A stretch of 64,000 nt of DNA, taken from NCBI RefSeq assembly GCF_014303395.1, contig NZ_CP060298.1:4607001-4671000 (forward strand). Reading direction: 5' to 3'. Below are positions 35,104-44,912 of this stretch, in pieces (the stretch's first letter is position 1; every line of letters begins with the position of its first letter). The position numbers and the translations under genes were made by a program. The notes under the pieces are model-generated. The model did no database searches, was not told the origin of the DNA, and worked only from the letters and a program-made list of their open reading frames with translations. This DNA comes from Nakamurella sp. PAMC28650. GTDB lineage: Bacteria > Actinomycetota > Actinomycetes > Mycobacteriales > Nakamurellaceae.

Positions 35104-35847
35104 TCAGATCCGGACGCCGGTCATGCCGCCGTCGACGGCCAGGATCGTGCCGGTGGTGGAGGCGGTGAGCGGGCTGGCCAGGTAGGCGATGGCGTTCGCC
35201 ACCTCGGCGGCGGTGACGAGGCGCCCCATGGGCTGTCGCGCCCGGAGGTTCTCGGCGGCGACGGCGGCATCCGGCGCCTGGGCGAGCAGCCGGCCGACCC
35301 AGGGAGTGTCGGCCGTCCCGGGTGTCACCGCGTTCACCCGGATCCCCTCGTGCAGGTGGTCCGCGGCCATCGCCAGTGTCAGGGCCAGGACCGCACCCTT
35401 GCTCGCGCCGTAGACAGCACGCTGCGGCAGCCCGACGCTGGCCACCACCGAGCAGGTGTTGACGATGGCGGCGTGCTCGGAGCGACGCAGGTGCTCGAGC
35501 GCCGCCCGCGTCACCCTGGCGATGCCGACCACGTTGACGTCGAAGACGCGGTGCCATTCCTCGTCGCTGTTCTGGGCGATGTCCCCGGCGGCGCCGATTC
35601 CCGCGTTGTTGACGAGGATGTCGATGCCACCCAGTCGTCGGGCCACCTCGCCGATCGCCGCGTCCACGTCCGCCGATGAGGTGATGTCGCACTTCACGGC
35701 GGTGAAGACCGCAGTGTCCACCGAGGTCGGATCCCGGTCCAGGATCGCCACCCTCGCCCCCCGCTCCGACAGCAGGGCTGCAGTAGCGGCGCCGATACCA
35801 CTGGCCCCACCGGTCACGACGGCCACCAGATCGTTGAATTCAGTCAT
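35104..35847 (-). CDS. Short-chain dehydrogenase/reductase
   Basis: A 247-residue classical SDR: cofactor motif TGGASGIG, Asp in VAILDRDP (NAD preference likely), NNAGIG, catalytic Ser in NTCSVVAS and Tyr/Lys in YGASKGAVLA, then PGTADTPWVG. It is coupled by ATGA overlap to the MDR dehydrogenase gene and is last in a three-gene cluster led by an IlvD/Edd dehydratase. Sugar 1-dehydrogenases and keto-deoxy sugar-acid dehydrogenases of this family are common in such clusters. The substrate cannot be named. Confidence 0.85.
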   Translation of the reverse strand: MTEFNDLVAVVTGGASGIGAATAALLSERGARVAILDRDPTSVDTAVFTAVKCDITSSADVDAAIGEVARRLGGIDILVNNAGIGAAGDIAQNSDEEWHRVFDVNVVGIARVTRAALEHLRRSEHAAIVNTCSVVASVGLPQRAVYGASKGAVLALTLAMAADHLHEGIRVNAVTPGTADTPWVGRLLAQAPDAAVAAENLRARQPMGRLVTAAEVANAIAYLASPLTASTTGTILAVDGGMTGVRI

Positions 35848-36860
35848 CTCTTCCTCGGATCGATATGGATCTTGGGTCCGGGCCCGGCAGTTGCCGGGCG
35901 CCATCCGGCCAGCACGTCGCCGGCCTGTTCGAGGCCGACGGTCGCAGCGACGAGTGGTCGCGGGTCGACGGTCCCGGAAGCAAATTTCTCGATGGTTGCG
36001 GTGAGCCCCGGAGAGCCACTCAGGATTCCGACTGCGGTGACGTCCTTGAGCGCCAGCTCCCTGGTGTCGATCCGGCTCGGAGATCCGGCCAGTCCGACGT
36101 AGACGACGCGCTTGCCCGGCTCGACCAGGTCGAGCGCCAATGGTGGCAGCGCAGCCGAATTCGACGAGTCGACGACGGCATCCCAGGCCCGCGCCGGCAG
36201 ATCCTCCTGGGTCCACACGCCCTCGAACCCCAGCGTGCGCGCAAACTCGAGCGAGCGCGGCGAGCGCCCCATCAGATGCACCTCGACGCCCTCCGCAAGG
36301 GCGAACATGGCCACCAGCAGCCCGATCGTGCCCGGCCCGAGCACGAGAAGACGGTCACCGGCGGCAAGGTCGGCTCCCCAGACGGAGCGGAGCGCATTCC
36401 CGCCGGGTTCCACCAGCGCCCCGGAGGCCTCATCGACCTCCACCGGCAGCGGATGCAGCGCGCTGACCGGGACCGCCAACTGCTCGGCCAGGGCACCGGG
36501 AAATCCGCCGCGGATCCCGACCTCGAAACGGTCCTCGCAGACGTGCTGCAGGCCCGCCAGACAACGACGGCAGTGGCCACAGCCCAGCATCGTGTCGCCG
36601 GTGGTCCGCCGGCCAAGCCAGTGCACGTCGACGCCGACGCCGACGGCCGAGACGGTACCGCACCACTCATGGCCCAGGCGCATCGGGTAGGAAGCGAAAC
36701 CCTGGTGCAGATAGGCCATCTCACCGGTGAAGAACTCCACGTCGGTGCCGCAGACACCCACCCGCTCGACGTCGACGACCACCTGACCCCGACCCGGGAC
36801 GGGCGCTGCGACATCGTGCACCGCGAACTCGCGGGGGCCGGTGACCACGAACGCCCTCAC
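35844..36860 (-). CDS. Zinc-dependent MDR alcohol dehydrogenase
   Basis: The 338-residue protein has the catalytic zinc Cys in GVCGTDVEFF and His-Glu in GHEWCGTV, a structural zinc site (CGHCRRCLAGLQHVC), GRRTTGDTMLG between them, and the Rossmann motif LVLGPGTIGLLVAMFAL. It oxidises a secondary alcohol, probably a sugar or sugar acid, with NAD(P). The stop codon overlaps the start of the SDR gene. A 156-base gap separates it from the dehydratase gene upstream. Confidence 0.88.
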   Translation of the reverse strand: MRAFVVTGPREFAVHDVAAPVPGRGQVVVDVERVGVCGTDVEFFTGEMAYLHQGFASYPMRLGHEWCGTVSAVGVGVDVHWLGRRTTGDTMLGCGHCRRCLAGLQHVCEDRFEVGIRGGFPGALAEQLAVPVSALHPLPVEVDEASGALVEPGGNALRSVWGADLAAGDRLLVLGPGTIGLLVAMFALAEGVEVHLMGRSPRSLEFARTLGFEGVWTQEDLPARAWDAVVDSSNSAALPPLALDLVEPGKRVVYVGLAGSPSRIDTRELALKDVTAVGILSGSPGLTATIEKFASGTVDPRPLVAATVGLEQAGDVLAGWRPATAGPGPKIHIDPRKR

Positions 36861-37016
36861 CGTCCGGCACCGCCCGGGCCGCCGATCTGGGCCATGACTT
36901 CGGATCCGGTCGCCGATTCGGTCGGTTCCGCGAGCGACGTGCCGCGATCGCCGCGATCGCCGCGAAACCCGTGCCGCGATTCAGCGGAGTTCGTCACCTC
37001 TGCAGGGTCGGCCACG

Positions 37017-38732
37017 TCAATGCGATTCACGGGAGACCTCGTCGCCACTGGACCCGACCAGGAAGTCGAGGTCCGCGCCCTGGTCGGCGCCCTGGACCGT
37101 TTGCACGTAGAGCTTCTCCCAGCCGCGCTTGGGGTTGGCGTAGCCGGCGGCGGCCACCTCGGACGGCTGCCGCCGGGCAAGTTCCTCCGCGGGGATGTCG
37201 ATGTCCAGTCGCCGTGCTGCGACGTCGAGGGTGATCATGTCGCCGGTCTGCACCAGCGCCAGGGGGCCACCCGCAGCCGCCTCCGGGCAGACGTGGAGAA
37301 CGACGGTGCCGTAGGCGGTCCCACTCATGCGGCCGTCACAGATGCGCACCATGTCCCGGACACCCTGCTGCAGCAGCTTCGTCGGCAACGGCATGTTGGC
37401 GACCTCCGGCATTCCCGGATATCCCCTGGGCCCGCAGCCCCGCAGGATCAGTACCGAGTCGGCGTCCACGTCCAGACCCGGATCATCGATCCGCGCGTGC
37501 ATGTCCTCGATAGAGTCGAACACCATCGCCCGGCCTCGATGACTCAGCAGGTGCTCCGAGGCGGCCGCCGGTTTGATGACCGCACCCCCCGGGGCGAGAT
37601 TTCCGTACAGCACAGCGATCCCGGCGTGCGGCTGCACCGGGGCCGCCCGCAACGAGATGACCTCCGGGTCCCAGATCTGCGCGTCGTCCAGATAGCTGGC
37701 CAACGGCCTCCCGGTCACCGTCAGCGCGTCGGGGTCGAGCAGATCCTTCACCTCCCGCAGGACCGCGAGCAGGCCACCGGCACGGAAGAAATCTTCCATC
37801 AGCCAGCGGCCGGCGGGCTGCAGATCCACCAGCAACGGCACGTTCGACCCGGTCCGGTCGAAATCGTCCTGGGTCAACTCGATCCCGAGCCGCCCGGCGA
37901 TGGCCAGCAGATGCACCACGGCGTTCGTCGAGCCCCCGGTGGCAGCCAGGGCGACGATCGCGTTGAGGAACGAGCCCCTGGTCAGGATGGAGGACAACCG
38001 TCGCTCCTTCGCGACCATGTCGACGATCAATCGGCCGGTCTCGTGCGAGGCCTCCAGCAATCGGCTGTCCGCCGCCGGGGTACCGGCCAGGCCGGGCATG
38101 ATGGTGCCCAACGCTTCTGCCACCACCGCCATCGTGGAGGCCGTTCCCATGGTGTTGCAGTGCCCGCGACTGCGGATCATCGAAGATTCGGACTTCAGGA
38201 ACTGGTCCTCCGACAGGGTGCCTGCCCTGACCTCCTCGGACAGCCGCCAGACGTCGGTTCCGCAACCCAGCGCGACACCGCGGAAGGTGCCCGTCAGCAT
38301 CGGGCCACCCGGGATCACCACCGCAGGGATGTCGACCGAGGCCGCCGCCATCAGCAGTGAGGGAATGGTCTTGTCGCAGCCGCCGAGCAGTACGACACCG
38401 TCGATCGGGTTGGCGCGCAACATCTCCTCGGTCGCCATCGCCGCCATGTTGCGCCACAACATCGCCGTCGGGCGGACCAGCGTCTCGCCCAGCGAGACCA
38501 CCGGAAGGTTCAGCGGGATGCCACCGGCCTCGTAGACGCCCTGCTTGACGCTCTCGGCCACCTCGTTGAAATGGGAGTTGCACGGCGTCAGATCCGAGGC
38601 GGTGTTGGCGATCGCGATGTGCGGTCGCCCGTCGAAAGCGTGAGCAGGTAGACCCCTTCGCATCCACGCGCGATGGATGTAGGCGTTGCGGTCGGTGCCT
38701 GCGTACCACTGGGAGCTTCGATGCTCGGCCAT
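37017..38732 (-). CDS. IlvD/Edd-family dehydratase, probably of a sugar acid
   Basis: The 571-residue protein has the three cysteine motifs that hold the iron-sulfur cluster: DLTPCNSH, GGCDKTIPSLLMA and SRGHCNTMGTAS. Its N-terminus (RSSQWYAGTDRNAYIHRAWM) and C-terminus (GADLDFLVGSSGDEVSRESH) are those of the sugar-acid branch (L-arabonate/fuconate-type dehydratases) and not of IlvD, so it probably makes 2-keto-3-deoxy sugar acids. ATG 38732 is preceded by GGAAGG. It heads an operon with an MDR and an SDR dehydrogenase. An aldolase or transporter is not in the window. Confidence 0.85.
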   Translation of the reverse strand: MAEHRSSQWYAGTDRNAYIHRAWMRRGLPAHAFDGRPHIAIANTASDLTPCNSHFNEVAESVKQGVYEAGGIPLNLPVVSLGETLVRPTAMLWRNMAAMATEEMLRANPIDGVVLLGGCDKTIPSLLMAAASVDIPAVVIPGGPMLTGTFRGVALGCGTDVWRLSEEVRAGTLSEDQFLKSESSMIRSRGHCNTMGTASTMAVVAEALGTIMPGLAGTPAADSRLLEASHETGRLIVDMVAKERRLSSILTRGSFLNAIVALAATGGSTNAVVHLLAIAGRLGIELTQDDFDRTGSNVPLLVDLQPAGRWLMEDFFRAGGLLAVLREVKDLLDPDALTVTGRPLASYLDDAQIWDPEVISLRAAPVQPHAGIAVLYGNLAPGGAVIKPAAASEHLLSHRGRAMVFDSIEDMHARIDDPGLDVDADSVLILRGCGPRGYPGMPEVANMPLPTKLLQQGVRDMVRICDGRMSGTAYGTVVLHVCPEAAAGGPLALVQTGDMITLDVAARRLDIDIPAEELARRQPSEVAAAGYANPKRGWEKLYVQTVQGADQGADLDFLVGSSGDEVSRESH

Positions 38733-38864
38733 GACTGCCTTCCAGATACCGGAACTGTGATCCATGGTTCGGAACGTGGCCAAGGATACGGCGGCGGGTA
38801 CCGGCGGACTCGGGGGCCGCCTCCCTGACGAGCGAAACGAATCCACCGGGACCGGGATCCCCGG

Positions 38865-39917
38865 TCAGGAATCGAAGTCGACCGTCACGGTGTCCGAGAC
38901 CGGGAGCGCCTGACACGTCAGCACATAACCGGCCCTGACCTCGGCCTCCTCCAGAGCAAAATTGCGCCGCATCCGCACCTCTCCGTGGGTCACCAACGCC
39001 CGGCAGGTACCGCACACTCCGCCCTTGCAGGCGAAAGGCAGGTCAGGGCGTATCTTCTGGGCTCCGTCGAGCACCGTGACATCCGGCGGGACGATCGCGG
39101 TCGCACTCCGACCGTCGAGCACGACCGTCACCTCCGCACCGGGACCTGCCGGCGCATCGTCGTGGCGAGTCCCGACCGGCGGATCTGCGCCGACGTAGAA
39201 CAGCTCCCGGTGGATGCGCCCCGCCGGCACCCCGAATTCGGTCAGCACCTGGATGGCATCGGTGATCATCCCGAACGGACCGCAGAGCCAGAAGTGATCC
39301 ACGCCGGCCACGTCGAACGTGGCCGGCAGCAGCCGTCGCAGGCGCTCGGCGTCGAGCCGGCCGCTGAAGAGGTCGACCTCCTGTGGTTCCCGGGACAGCA
39401 CGTGCACCAGATGCATCCGGGCCGGGTAGGAGTCCTTGAGGTCCGCGACCTCGTCGGCGAACATCACCGAGTCGCTCCGGCGATTCCCATAGATCAAGGT
39501 CACGGTGGACCCGGGGTCGGCGGCCAGCACCGACGCCGCGATGGAGAGCATCGGGGTGATGCCCGACCCGGCGGCGATCAGCACATGCCGGCCGGGCGTG
39601 GTCAGGTCGGGACTGAAGGACCCGGCAGGCGCCTGTACGTCGATGAGGTCACCGACGCGGACCTGGTGGATCAGCCATCCGGAGAACAATCCCCCGGCGA
39701 CCTCCCGGATCCCGATGCGCGGGGCCTGACCGGCGGGCGCGCAGATCGAGTACGACCGTCGCTCGTCGCCCCGCCGGAGGGTCAGGGACTGGCCGGGAGC
39801 GAAGCGGAAATCCTCCCGGAGTTCCTGCGGGACATCGAATCTCACCGCCGCGGAGTCATCGGTCAGGGTTTCCACGTCGGCGACGCGCAGGGCGTGGAAT
39901 TCGGTGCGCGGGGCCAC
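38865..39917 (-). CDS. paaE: 1,2-phenylacetyl-CoA epoxidase reductase subunit
   Basis: The 350-residue reductase has an FAD domain (RRSYSICAPAGQAPRIGIRE), an NAD(P) domain (HVLIAAGSGITPMLSI and HFWLCGPFGMI) and a C-terminal plant-type 2Fe-2S ferredoxin (FACKGGVCGTCRALV, last Cys in YVLTCQALP). It feeds electrons to the PaaABC epoxidase. GTG 39917 directly follows the TAG of paaD. It is the last gene of the paa operon. Confidence 0.92.
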   Translation of the reverse strand: MAPRTEFHALRVADVETLTDDSAAVRFDVPQELREDFRFAPGQSLTLRRGDERRSYSICAPAGQAPRIGIREVAGGLFSGWLIHQVRVGDLIDVQAPAGSFSPDLTTPGRHVLIAAGSGITPMLSIAASVLAADPGSTVTLIYGNRRSDSVMFADEVADLKDSYPARMHLVHVLSREPQEVDLFSGRLDAERLRRLLPATFDVAGVDHFWLCGPFGMITDAIQVLTEFGVPAGRIHRELFYVGADPPVGTRHDDAPAGPGAEVTVVLDGRSATAIVPPDVTVLDGAQKIRPDLPFACKGGVCGTCRALVTHGEVRMRRNFALEEAEVRAGYVLTCQALPVSDTVTVDFDS

Positions 39918-40433
39918 CTAGATCTCCTTGACGTACTCGAACGGTTCACGGCAGTCCAGGCACCGGTAGAGCGCCTTGCAGGCCGTTGCGCTGAACTGCG
40001 AGGTCTCGTCGGTGTTGACGGAACCGCAGTGTGGGCAGGCCACCATCCGCGTCACCATGCTCAGCGTCAGCGGGATCGGCCCGGCCGACCGGGTGGCCGC
40101 AGCGTTCGGCGGCGCGATGCCGGCCGCGGTCAGCTTGGCCCGGCCGGCGGCGGTGATCCAGTCGCTGCTCCACGCCGGCGAGAGTTCCGTCCGGATGATG
40201 ACGTCGGCGAAACCAGCCTCCTGCAGCCGATGTCGGAGGTCGTGGCTGATCTCGCCCATCGCAGGGCAGCCCGAGTAGGTCGGGGTGACGGTGGCGGTCA
40301 CCGACGTACCGTCCACCCTGACCCCGCGCAGGATGCCGAGATCGGCCAGGGTCACCATCGGCAACTCGGGGTCCGGGACCTGCGCGGCGGCCGCCCAGGC
40401 TTCGTCGTCGCCCAGCCACGCCGGGCTCACCAT
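39918..40433 (-). CDS. paaD: Phenylacetyl-CoA epoxidase assembly protein PaaD
   Basis: The 171-residue protein has an MIP18/DUF59 domain (VPDPELPMVTLADLGIL, TYSGCPAMGEISHDL) and a zinc-ribbon-like C-terminus (ACPHCGSVNTDETSQFS and YRCLDCREPFEYVKEI). It is thought to help assemble the iron-sulfur cluster of PaaE or the epoxidase complex. The start overlaps the end of paaC by seven bases, so they are coupled. Confidence 0.9.
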   Translation of the reverse strand: MVSPAWLGDDEAWAAAAQVPDPELPMVTLADLGILRGVRVDGTSVTATVTPTYSGCPAMGEISHDLRHRLQEAGFADVIIRTELSPAWSSDWITAAGRAKLTAAGIAPPNAAATRSAGPIPLTLSMVTRMVACPHCGSVNTDETSQFSATACKALYRCLDCREPFEYVKEI

Positions 40434-41350
40434 CTCGCGTCCGGGTGGGCCCGGGCAACGCTCTGCATCTCGGCCAGGACGTAGCCGAACGCTTCGGTGT
40501 GCAGACCATCTCGGCCGTAGCGTCCACCGACTCCGGCCAGCCCGGCGGCGGTCGGCCGTGCCAGACCGGCGGTGGCCAGCACGGTGTCGATGACGACATC
40601 CACCTCGGTGCGCAGGGTGGAGGAGTCGACGGCCACCCGTGGGAGCGCAGCCTCGACCGGGTGCGAGCGGAAGAGCTCGTCGACCAGCGGCCAGACGACC
40701 TGCAGCGCGGCCTGCATCCGTCGGTGCGATTCGGCGGTGCCGTCACCGAGCCGGACGACCCAGCGGGCCGCATAGTCGCGGTGGTAGGTCAGCTCCTTGA
40801 CCGCCTTGGCGGAGATGGCCGCCAGTACCTGATCTGTCGATCCCCGCAGCGCGTCGAACTGCGCCAGTCGCCAGGTCGAGAAGATCAGCAACCGAGCCAG
40901 CATCTCGGCGAAATCGGCATCGACCCGTTCGACGAGACGAACGTTGCGGAACTCCTGCTCCGCACGCCAGAAGGCGAAGGCGTCCTCGTCGCGGCCGGTA
41001 CCGTCGGCCCTCCCGGCCCTGGCCAGCAGCATCCGCGCCTGGCCGAGCAGATCCAGCGCGATGTTGCCGATCGCCGTCTCCTCCTCCAGTTCGGGAGCCC
41101 GGGTCATCCACTGCTGCAGCCGATGACTCAGGATCAGTGCGTCGTCGCCCAGCATCTGGCAGTAGACGGACAGCGCCTGCGCATCCACGCCCGGCGGAAC
41201 GGTCGTGTCCACCCCCTCGAGGGCATCGGTGAATCCGGTGCCGAACGCCCAGCGGTGGTCATCGGAGTCCGCCGTCAACGCGTGCGCCGCGAAGTCGTCG
41301 TCGAGACCGTCGGACCCGGGTTCGGGAGAGGCCGGCTCAGCACGGGACAC
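40427..41350 (-). CDS. paaC: 1,2-phenylacetyl-CoA epoxidase structural subunit PaaC
   Basis: The 307-residue protein is a ferritin-like helical protein with EEETAIGNIALDLLGQARML, AFWRAEQEFRNVRLVER and KELTYHRDYAARWVVRLGDG. PaaC pairs with PaaA in the epoxidase but lacks a full di-iron site. GTG 41350, with AGGGAGA upstream, was chosen as start. The first 45 residues (acidic, Pro/Ser-rich) are longer than in some PaaC proteins. It lies 11 bases after paaB. Confidence 0.9.
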   Translation of the reverse strand: MSRAEPASPEPGSDGLDDDFAAHALTADSDDHRWAFGTGFTDALEGVDTTVPPGVDAQALSVYCQMLGDDALILSHRLQQWMTRAPELEEETAIGNIALDLLGQARMLLARAGRADGTGRDEDAFAFWRAEQEFRNVRLVERVDADFAEMLARLLIFSTWRLAQFDALRGSTDQVLAAISAKAVKELTYHRDYAARWVVRLGDGTAESHRRMQAALQVVWPLVDELFRSHPVEAALPRVAVDSSTLRTEVDVVIDTVLATAGLARPTAAGLAGVGGRYGRDGLHTEAFGYVLAEMQSVARAHPDARW

Positions 41351-41361
41351 GTTATCTCCCT

Positions 41362-41646
41362 TCACATGTGGGGAACATCGTCGGGGATGTCGTAGAAGGT
41401 CGGGTGCCGGTAGACCTTGTCGCCCGACGGTGCGAAGAACGGGTCCTTCTCGTCGGGGCTGCTGGCCGTGATGTCCGCGGCCGGGACGACCCAGATGCTG
41501 ACGCCCTCGTTGCGTCTGGTGTACAGATCGCGTGCGTGGTGCAACGCCATCTGCGCGTCCGTCGCGTGCAGGGAACCGACATGGACGTGGTTGAGTCCGC
41601 GTTTGCCGCGGAGGAACACCTCGTACAGCGGCCAGTCGGCGCTCAT
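41362..41646 (-). CDS. paaB: 1,2-phenylacetyl-CoA epoxidase subunit PaaB
   Basis: The 94-residue protein starts [20 protein letters not shown], continues [19 protein letters not shown] and [17 protein letters not shown], and ends [16 protein letters not shown], all characteristic of PaaB. It bridges PaaAC dimers in the complex. ATG overlaps the paaA stop (ATGA). Confidence 0.93.
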   Translation of the reverse strand: MSADWPLYEVFLRGKRGLNHVHVGSLHATDAQMALHHARDLYTRRNEGVSIWVVPAADITASSPDEKDPFFAPSGDKVYRHPTFYDIPDDVPHM

Positions 41647-42596
41647 GTGGACTTCGCCTTTGCGGCGTGCGCCAGCGCCGCCTCCCGGACCCAGGCGCCC
41701 TCGTCGTGGGCTGCCTTGCGGTGCGCGACACGCTGGGCGTTGCACGGCCCGTCGCGTTTCACCACGTGCCAGAACTCCTCCCAGTCCGGCGTTCCGAAAT
41801 CGTGGTGTCCGCGCTCTTCGTTCCACCTCAGCTCCGGGTCCGGGAAAGAGACGCCCAGCTTCTCGGCCTGCGGCACCGACATGTCGACGAAGCGTTGGCG
41901 CAGTTCGTCGTTCGTATGGCGCTTGACCCCCCAGGCCATCGACTGCTCGGTGTTCGGTGACTCGTCGTCCGGCGGGCCGAACATCATCAGGGCCGGCCAC
42001 CAGAAGCGATCTACCGACTCCTGCACCATGTTCCGCTGCGCCGGGGTGCCGCGCATCATCGTCATCAGCAGCTCGTACCCCTGACGCTGATGGAAGGACT
42101 CCTCCTTGCAGATGCGCACCATCGCCCGCCCGTACGGGCCATAGCTGCTGCGGCACAACGGAACCTGGTTGCAGATCGCGGCACCATCGACGAGCCAGCC
42201 GATCACCCCGACGTCTGCGTAGGACAGGGCCGGGTAGTTGAAGATCGAGGAATACTTCTGCCGGCCGTGGACGAGCCTGTCGGTCAGATCCGCCCGATCG
42301 ACGCCCAGACTCTCGGCCGCCGAGTACAGGTACATGCCGTGGCCCGCCTCGTCCTGCACCTTGGCCAGCAGGATCGCCTTGCGCCGCAGCGACGGCGCCC
42401 TGGTGATCCAGTTGCCCTCCGGCTGCATGCCGATGATCTCGGAGTGCGCATGCTGGGCGATCTGCCGGATCATCGTCCGGCGGTAGGCTTCCGGCATCCA
42501 GTCACGTGGCTCCACCCGCTGCTGGCGTGCGATGGTCGCGTCGAAATGGGACTGCAACTCTGCGCTTCGATCGGTGTCGTCCAAGATGCCCGTCAT
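41643..42596 (-). CDS. paaA: 1,2-phenylacetyl-CoA epoxidase catalytic subunit PaaA
   Basis: The 317-residue di-iron protein has the iron ligands in [19 protein letters not shown] and [16 protein letters not shown], and the conserved [20 protein letters not shown] segment. It uses oxygen to epoxidise phenylacetyl-CoA to its 1,2-epoxide. The start ATG 42596 overlaps the stop of paaZ by one base; a longer frame upstream has no homology. The acidic/basic ends match the family length. Confidence 0.93.
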   Translation of the reverse strand: MTGILDDTDRSAELQSHFDATIARQQRVEPRDWMPEAYRRTMIRQIAQHAHSEIIGMQPEGNWITRAPSLRRKAILLAKVQDEAGHGMYLYSAAESLGVDRADLTDRLVHGRQKYSSIFNYPALSYADVGVIGWLVDGAAICNQVPLCRSSYGPYGRAMVRICKEESFHQRQGYELLMTMMRGTPAQRNMVQESVDRFWWPALMMFGPPDDESPNTEQSMAWGVKRHTNDELRQRFVDMSVPQAEKLGVSFPDPELRWNEERGHHDFGTPDWEEFWHVVKRDGPCNAQRVAHRKAAHDEGAWVREAALAHAAKAKST

Positions 42597-44680
42597 CACT
42601 TCGGCCCTTCGCTCGAGATCGCCACCGTCTGGTCCGGTGCAGCCATCGGCCATCGTTCGGCCACCATGGTCAACACGTCGTACTTGGCCACCGACGCGCC
42701 GTCCTGCTTGGTGAGGTCAGCATCCCAGCGCACCTCTCCGTAGTCGCCGTCCCGCGGGGTGATGGCCTTCGCCGTCAGGGTGATGGTCAACTCGTCGCCG
42801 GGATAGGTCGGCGTCAGGAATCGCAGGTTGTCCAGACCGTAGTTGGCCAGAACCGGGCCGGGGGCCGGATCCACGAAGAGGCCGGCGGCGAAGGACACCA
42901 CGAGATAGCCGTGCGCCACCCGCCCGTCGAAGAACGGGTTCGCGGCAGCGGCCACCGCGTCGGTGTGGGCGTAGAAGTTGTCACCGGTGAACTCGGCGAA
43001 ATGGTCGATGTCTGCGACCGTCACAGTCCGCGGTCCGGCCACCACGGTGTCGCCGATCCGCAACTCGGCCAACGACTTCCGGAACGGGTGAACGTCGGTC
43101 ACACGGCGATCGGCGCCGGCCGTCCAACGCCCGGTGATCGCGGTGAGCATCTGCGGCGACGCCTGGACGGCCGAGCGCTGCATGTGGTGCTGCACCCCGC
43201 GGAGCCCGCCCAGTTCCTCGCCGCCACCGGCGCGCCCAGGGCCGCCGTGCACCAGGGTGGGTAGTGGCGATCCGTGACCGGTCGATTCGCCGGCATCGGC
43301 ACGGTCCAGCACCAGCATCCGCCCGTGCCACGGCGCGATCCCGAGCACGACCTCGCGCGCCACGTCCTGGTCGTGGGTGATCAACGAGCCGACCAGGCTG
43401 CCCTTCCCGCGGATCGCGAGAGCGATCGCGTCGGCCACCTTCTCGTACCCGATCAGCGTACTGATCGGGCCGAAGGCCTCGACCTCGTGCGGCTCGGCCC
43501 GATCACCGTTGGCGCGCAACAGGATCGGTGACATGAACGCACCACGGTCGGCGTCCGCGCCGATGACCTCGACGTGATCGGGATCGCCGAAGACGACGGT
43601 CGACACGTCCAGCAACGCCTTGAGCGAGCGGCGCACGTCCTCCCGCTGCTCGAGCCCGGCCAGGGCGCCCATCCCGACCGACGGGTCAGCCGGATTTCCG
43701 ATGACGATTTTCGCCAACCGCTCCGACACGGCCTCGCCGACGGCGTCCAGCATCGAGTTCGGGACGATGGCGCGGCGGATCGCGGTGCACTTCTGTCCCG
43801 CCTTCACCGTCATCTCGGTGGTCAACGCGTTCACGTAGAGGTCGAACTCCGGGGTACCGGGAACGGCGTCGGGACCGAGGATCGAGCAGTTCAGGGAGTC
43901 GGCCTCGGCGGTGAACCGCACGCCGGCCGCGACGACCGCCGGGTGGGCGCGCAGCTTGCGGGCGGTGCTGGCCGATCCGGTGAAGCCCAGTAGATCCTGA
44001 TCGGTGAGGTGATCGAGCAGATCGCCTGCGCTGCCGGTGATCAGCTGCAGGGCGCCGGCCGGTAGCAGGCCGGACCCCACGATCAGCTGGACCAGTCGAT
44101 GCGTGATGTAGGCCGTCGGACTGGCCGGCTTGACCAGACTCGGCACACCCGCCAGGAAAGCGGGTGCGAACTTCTCCAGCGGACCCCACACGGGGAAGTT
44201 GAAGGCGTTGATCTGCACGGCGACCCCATGGCGGGGGGTCCAGATGTGCTGTCCGACGAAGGTTCCACCCCGACCCAGCGCCTCGAGTGTGCCGTCCAGC
44301 AGGACGTTGTCGTTCGGCAGCTCGCGACGCCCGCGGCTGGCGTAGGTGAGCAGCACCCCGATTCCGCCGTCGACGTCGAACCTGGCGTCCGCCCTGGTGG
44401 CGCCGCTTCGCGTCGACAGGGCGTACAGCTCGTCACGATGCTCGCGCAGGGTGGAGGCCAGCGCCTTGAGCAGCGCGGCCCGCTGGTGGAACGTCAGCGC
44501 GCGCAGACCCGGCCCGCCGACGGCTCGCCCGTGCTCCAGCGCAGCGGCCATGTCGATGCCGGTGGTGGACAGGCGCGCGATCTCCTCGCCGGTGACCGCG
44601 TCGCGAACGGGCGCCGCGTCGGCCTCGTCCACGTCCGGGACCACCCACCGACCCTGCACGTAGCTGGACAGCACCACCAT
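42596..44680 (-). CDS. paaZ: Bifunctional oxepin-CoA hydrolase / semialdehyde dehydrogenase PaaZ
   Basis: The 694-residue fusion has an aldehyde dehydrogenase part (residues 1 to about 530; catalytic Cys in [32 protein letters not shown]) and a C-terminal MaoC-like hydratase ([37 protein letters not shown]). It opens oxepin-CoA and oxidises the resulting aldehyde. ATG 44680 follows GGAGG at good spacing. It is the first gene of the operon, downstream of a candidate PaaR site. Confidence 0.92.
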   Translation of the reverse strand: MVVLSSYVQGRWVVPDVDEADAAPVRDAVTGEEIARLSTTGIDMAAALEHGRAVGGPGLRALTFHQRAALLKALASTLREHRDELYALSTRSGATRADARFDVDGGIGVLLTYASRGRRELPNDNVLLDGTLEALGRGGTFVGQHIWTPRHGVAVQINAFNFPVWGPLEKFAPAFLAGVPSLVKPASPTAYITHRLVQLIVGSGLLPAGALQLITGSAGDLLDHLTDQDLLGFTGSASTARKLRAHPAVVAAGVRFTAEADSLNCSILGPDAVPGTPEFDLYVNALTTEMTVKAGQKCTAIRRAIVPNSMLDAVGEAVSERLAKIVIGNPADPSVGMGALAGLEQREDVRRSLKALLDVSTVVFGDPDHVEVIGADADRGAFMSPILLRANGDRAEPHEVEAFGPISTLIGYEKVADAIALAIRGKGSLVGSLITHDQDVAREVVLGIAPWHGRMLVLDRADAGESTGHGSPLPTLVHGGPGRAGGGEELGGLRGVQHHMQRSAVQASPQMLTAITGRWTAGADRRVTDVHPFRKSLAELRIGDTVVAGPRTVTVADIDHFAEFTGDNFYAHTDAVAAAANPFFDGRVAHGYLVVSFAAGLFVDPAPGPVLANYGLDNLRFLTPTYPGDELTITLTAKAITPRDGDYGEVRWDADLTKQDGASVAKYDVLTMVAERWPMAAPDQTVAISSEGPK

Positions 44681-44740
44681 GGATCGACCTCCGCGCCGAG
44701 TCGCCGGTGTCCTGGGCCACCGAGGTGGGCAGACCCGCGA

Positions 44741-44764
44741 TACCGACCGTCTGTTCGTTCGGTA
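44741..44764. promoter_or_regulatory. paaR: Candidate PaaR operator between paaZ and paaI
   Basis: TACCGACC and, after eight bases, GTTCGGTA form an inverted repeat matching at seven of eight positions. ACCGACCG/TCGGT-type sites are known for TetR-family PaaR proteins. It lies in the divergent region and overlaps an AT-rich minus-strand box (CATAAT, 44765-44770) likely to be the paaZ -10 element. Confidence 0.6.
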
Positions 44765-44912
44765 ATTATGCCTCCAGGCGCTCTCACGAGTCAACGGCCC
44801 GCATCCATGGCAAAAGCGTCGGAGCATCGCCTCGGCGTATCGCCCACGCGGTCGGAGTCCAACGGATCCACGCTACGATTCGCCCGAAGGGCCTGGCCAC
44901 CTGAGGAGCGAC

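Noticed and set aside
35865..38360. An 831-codon open frame on the plus strand
   Set aside because: It is antisense to the zinc dehydrogenase and the dehydratase, both with intact motifs, and its translation matches no protein pattern.
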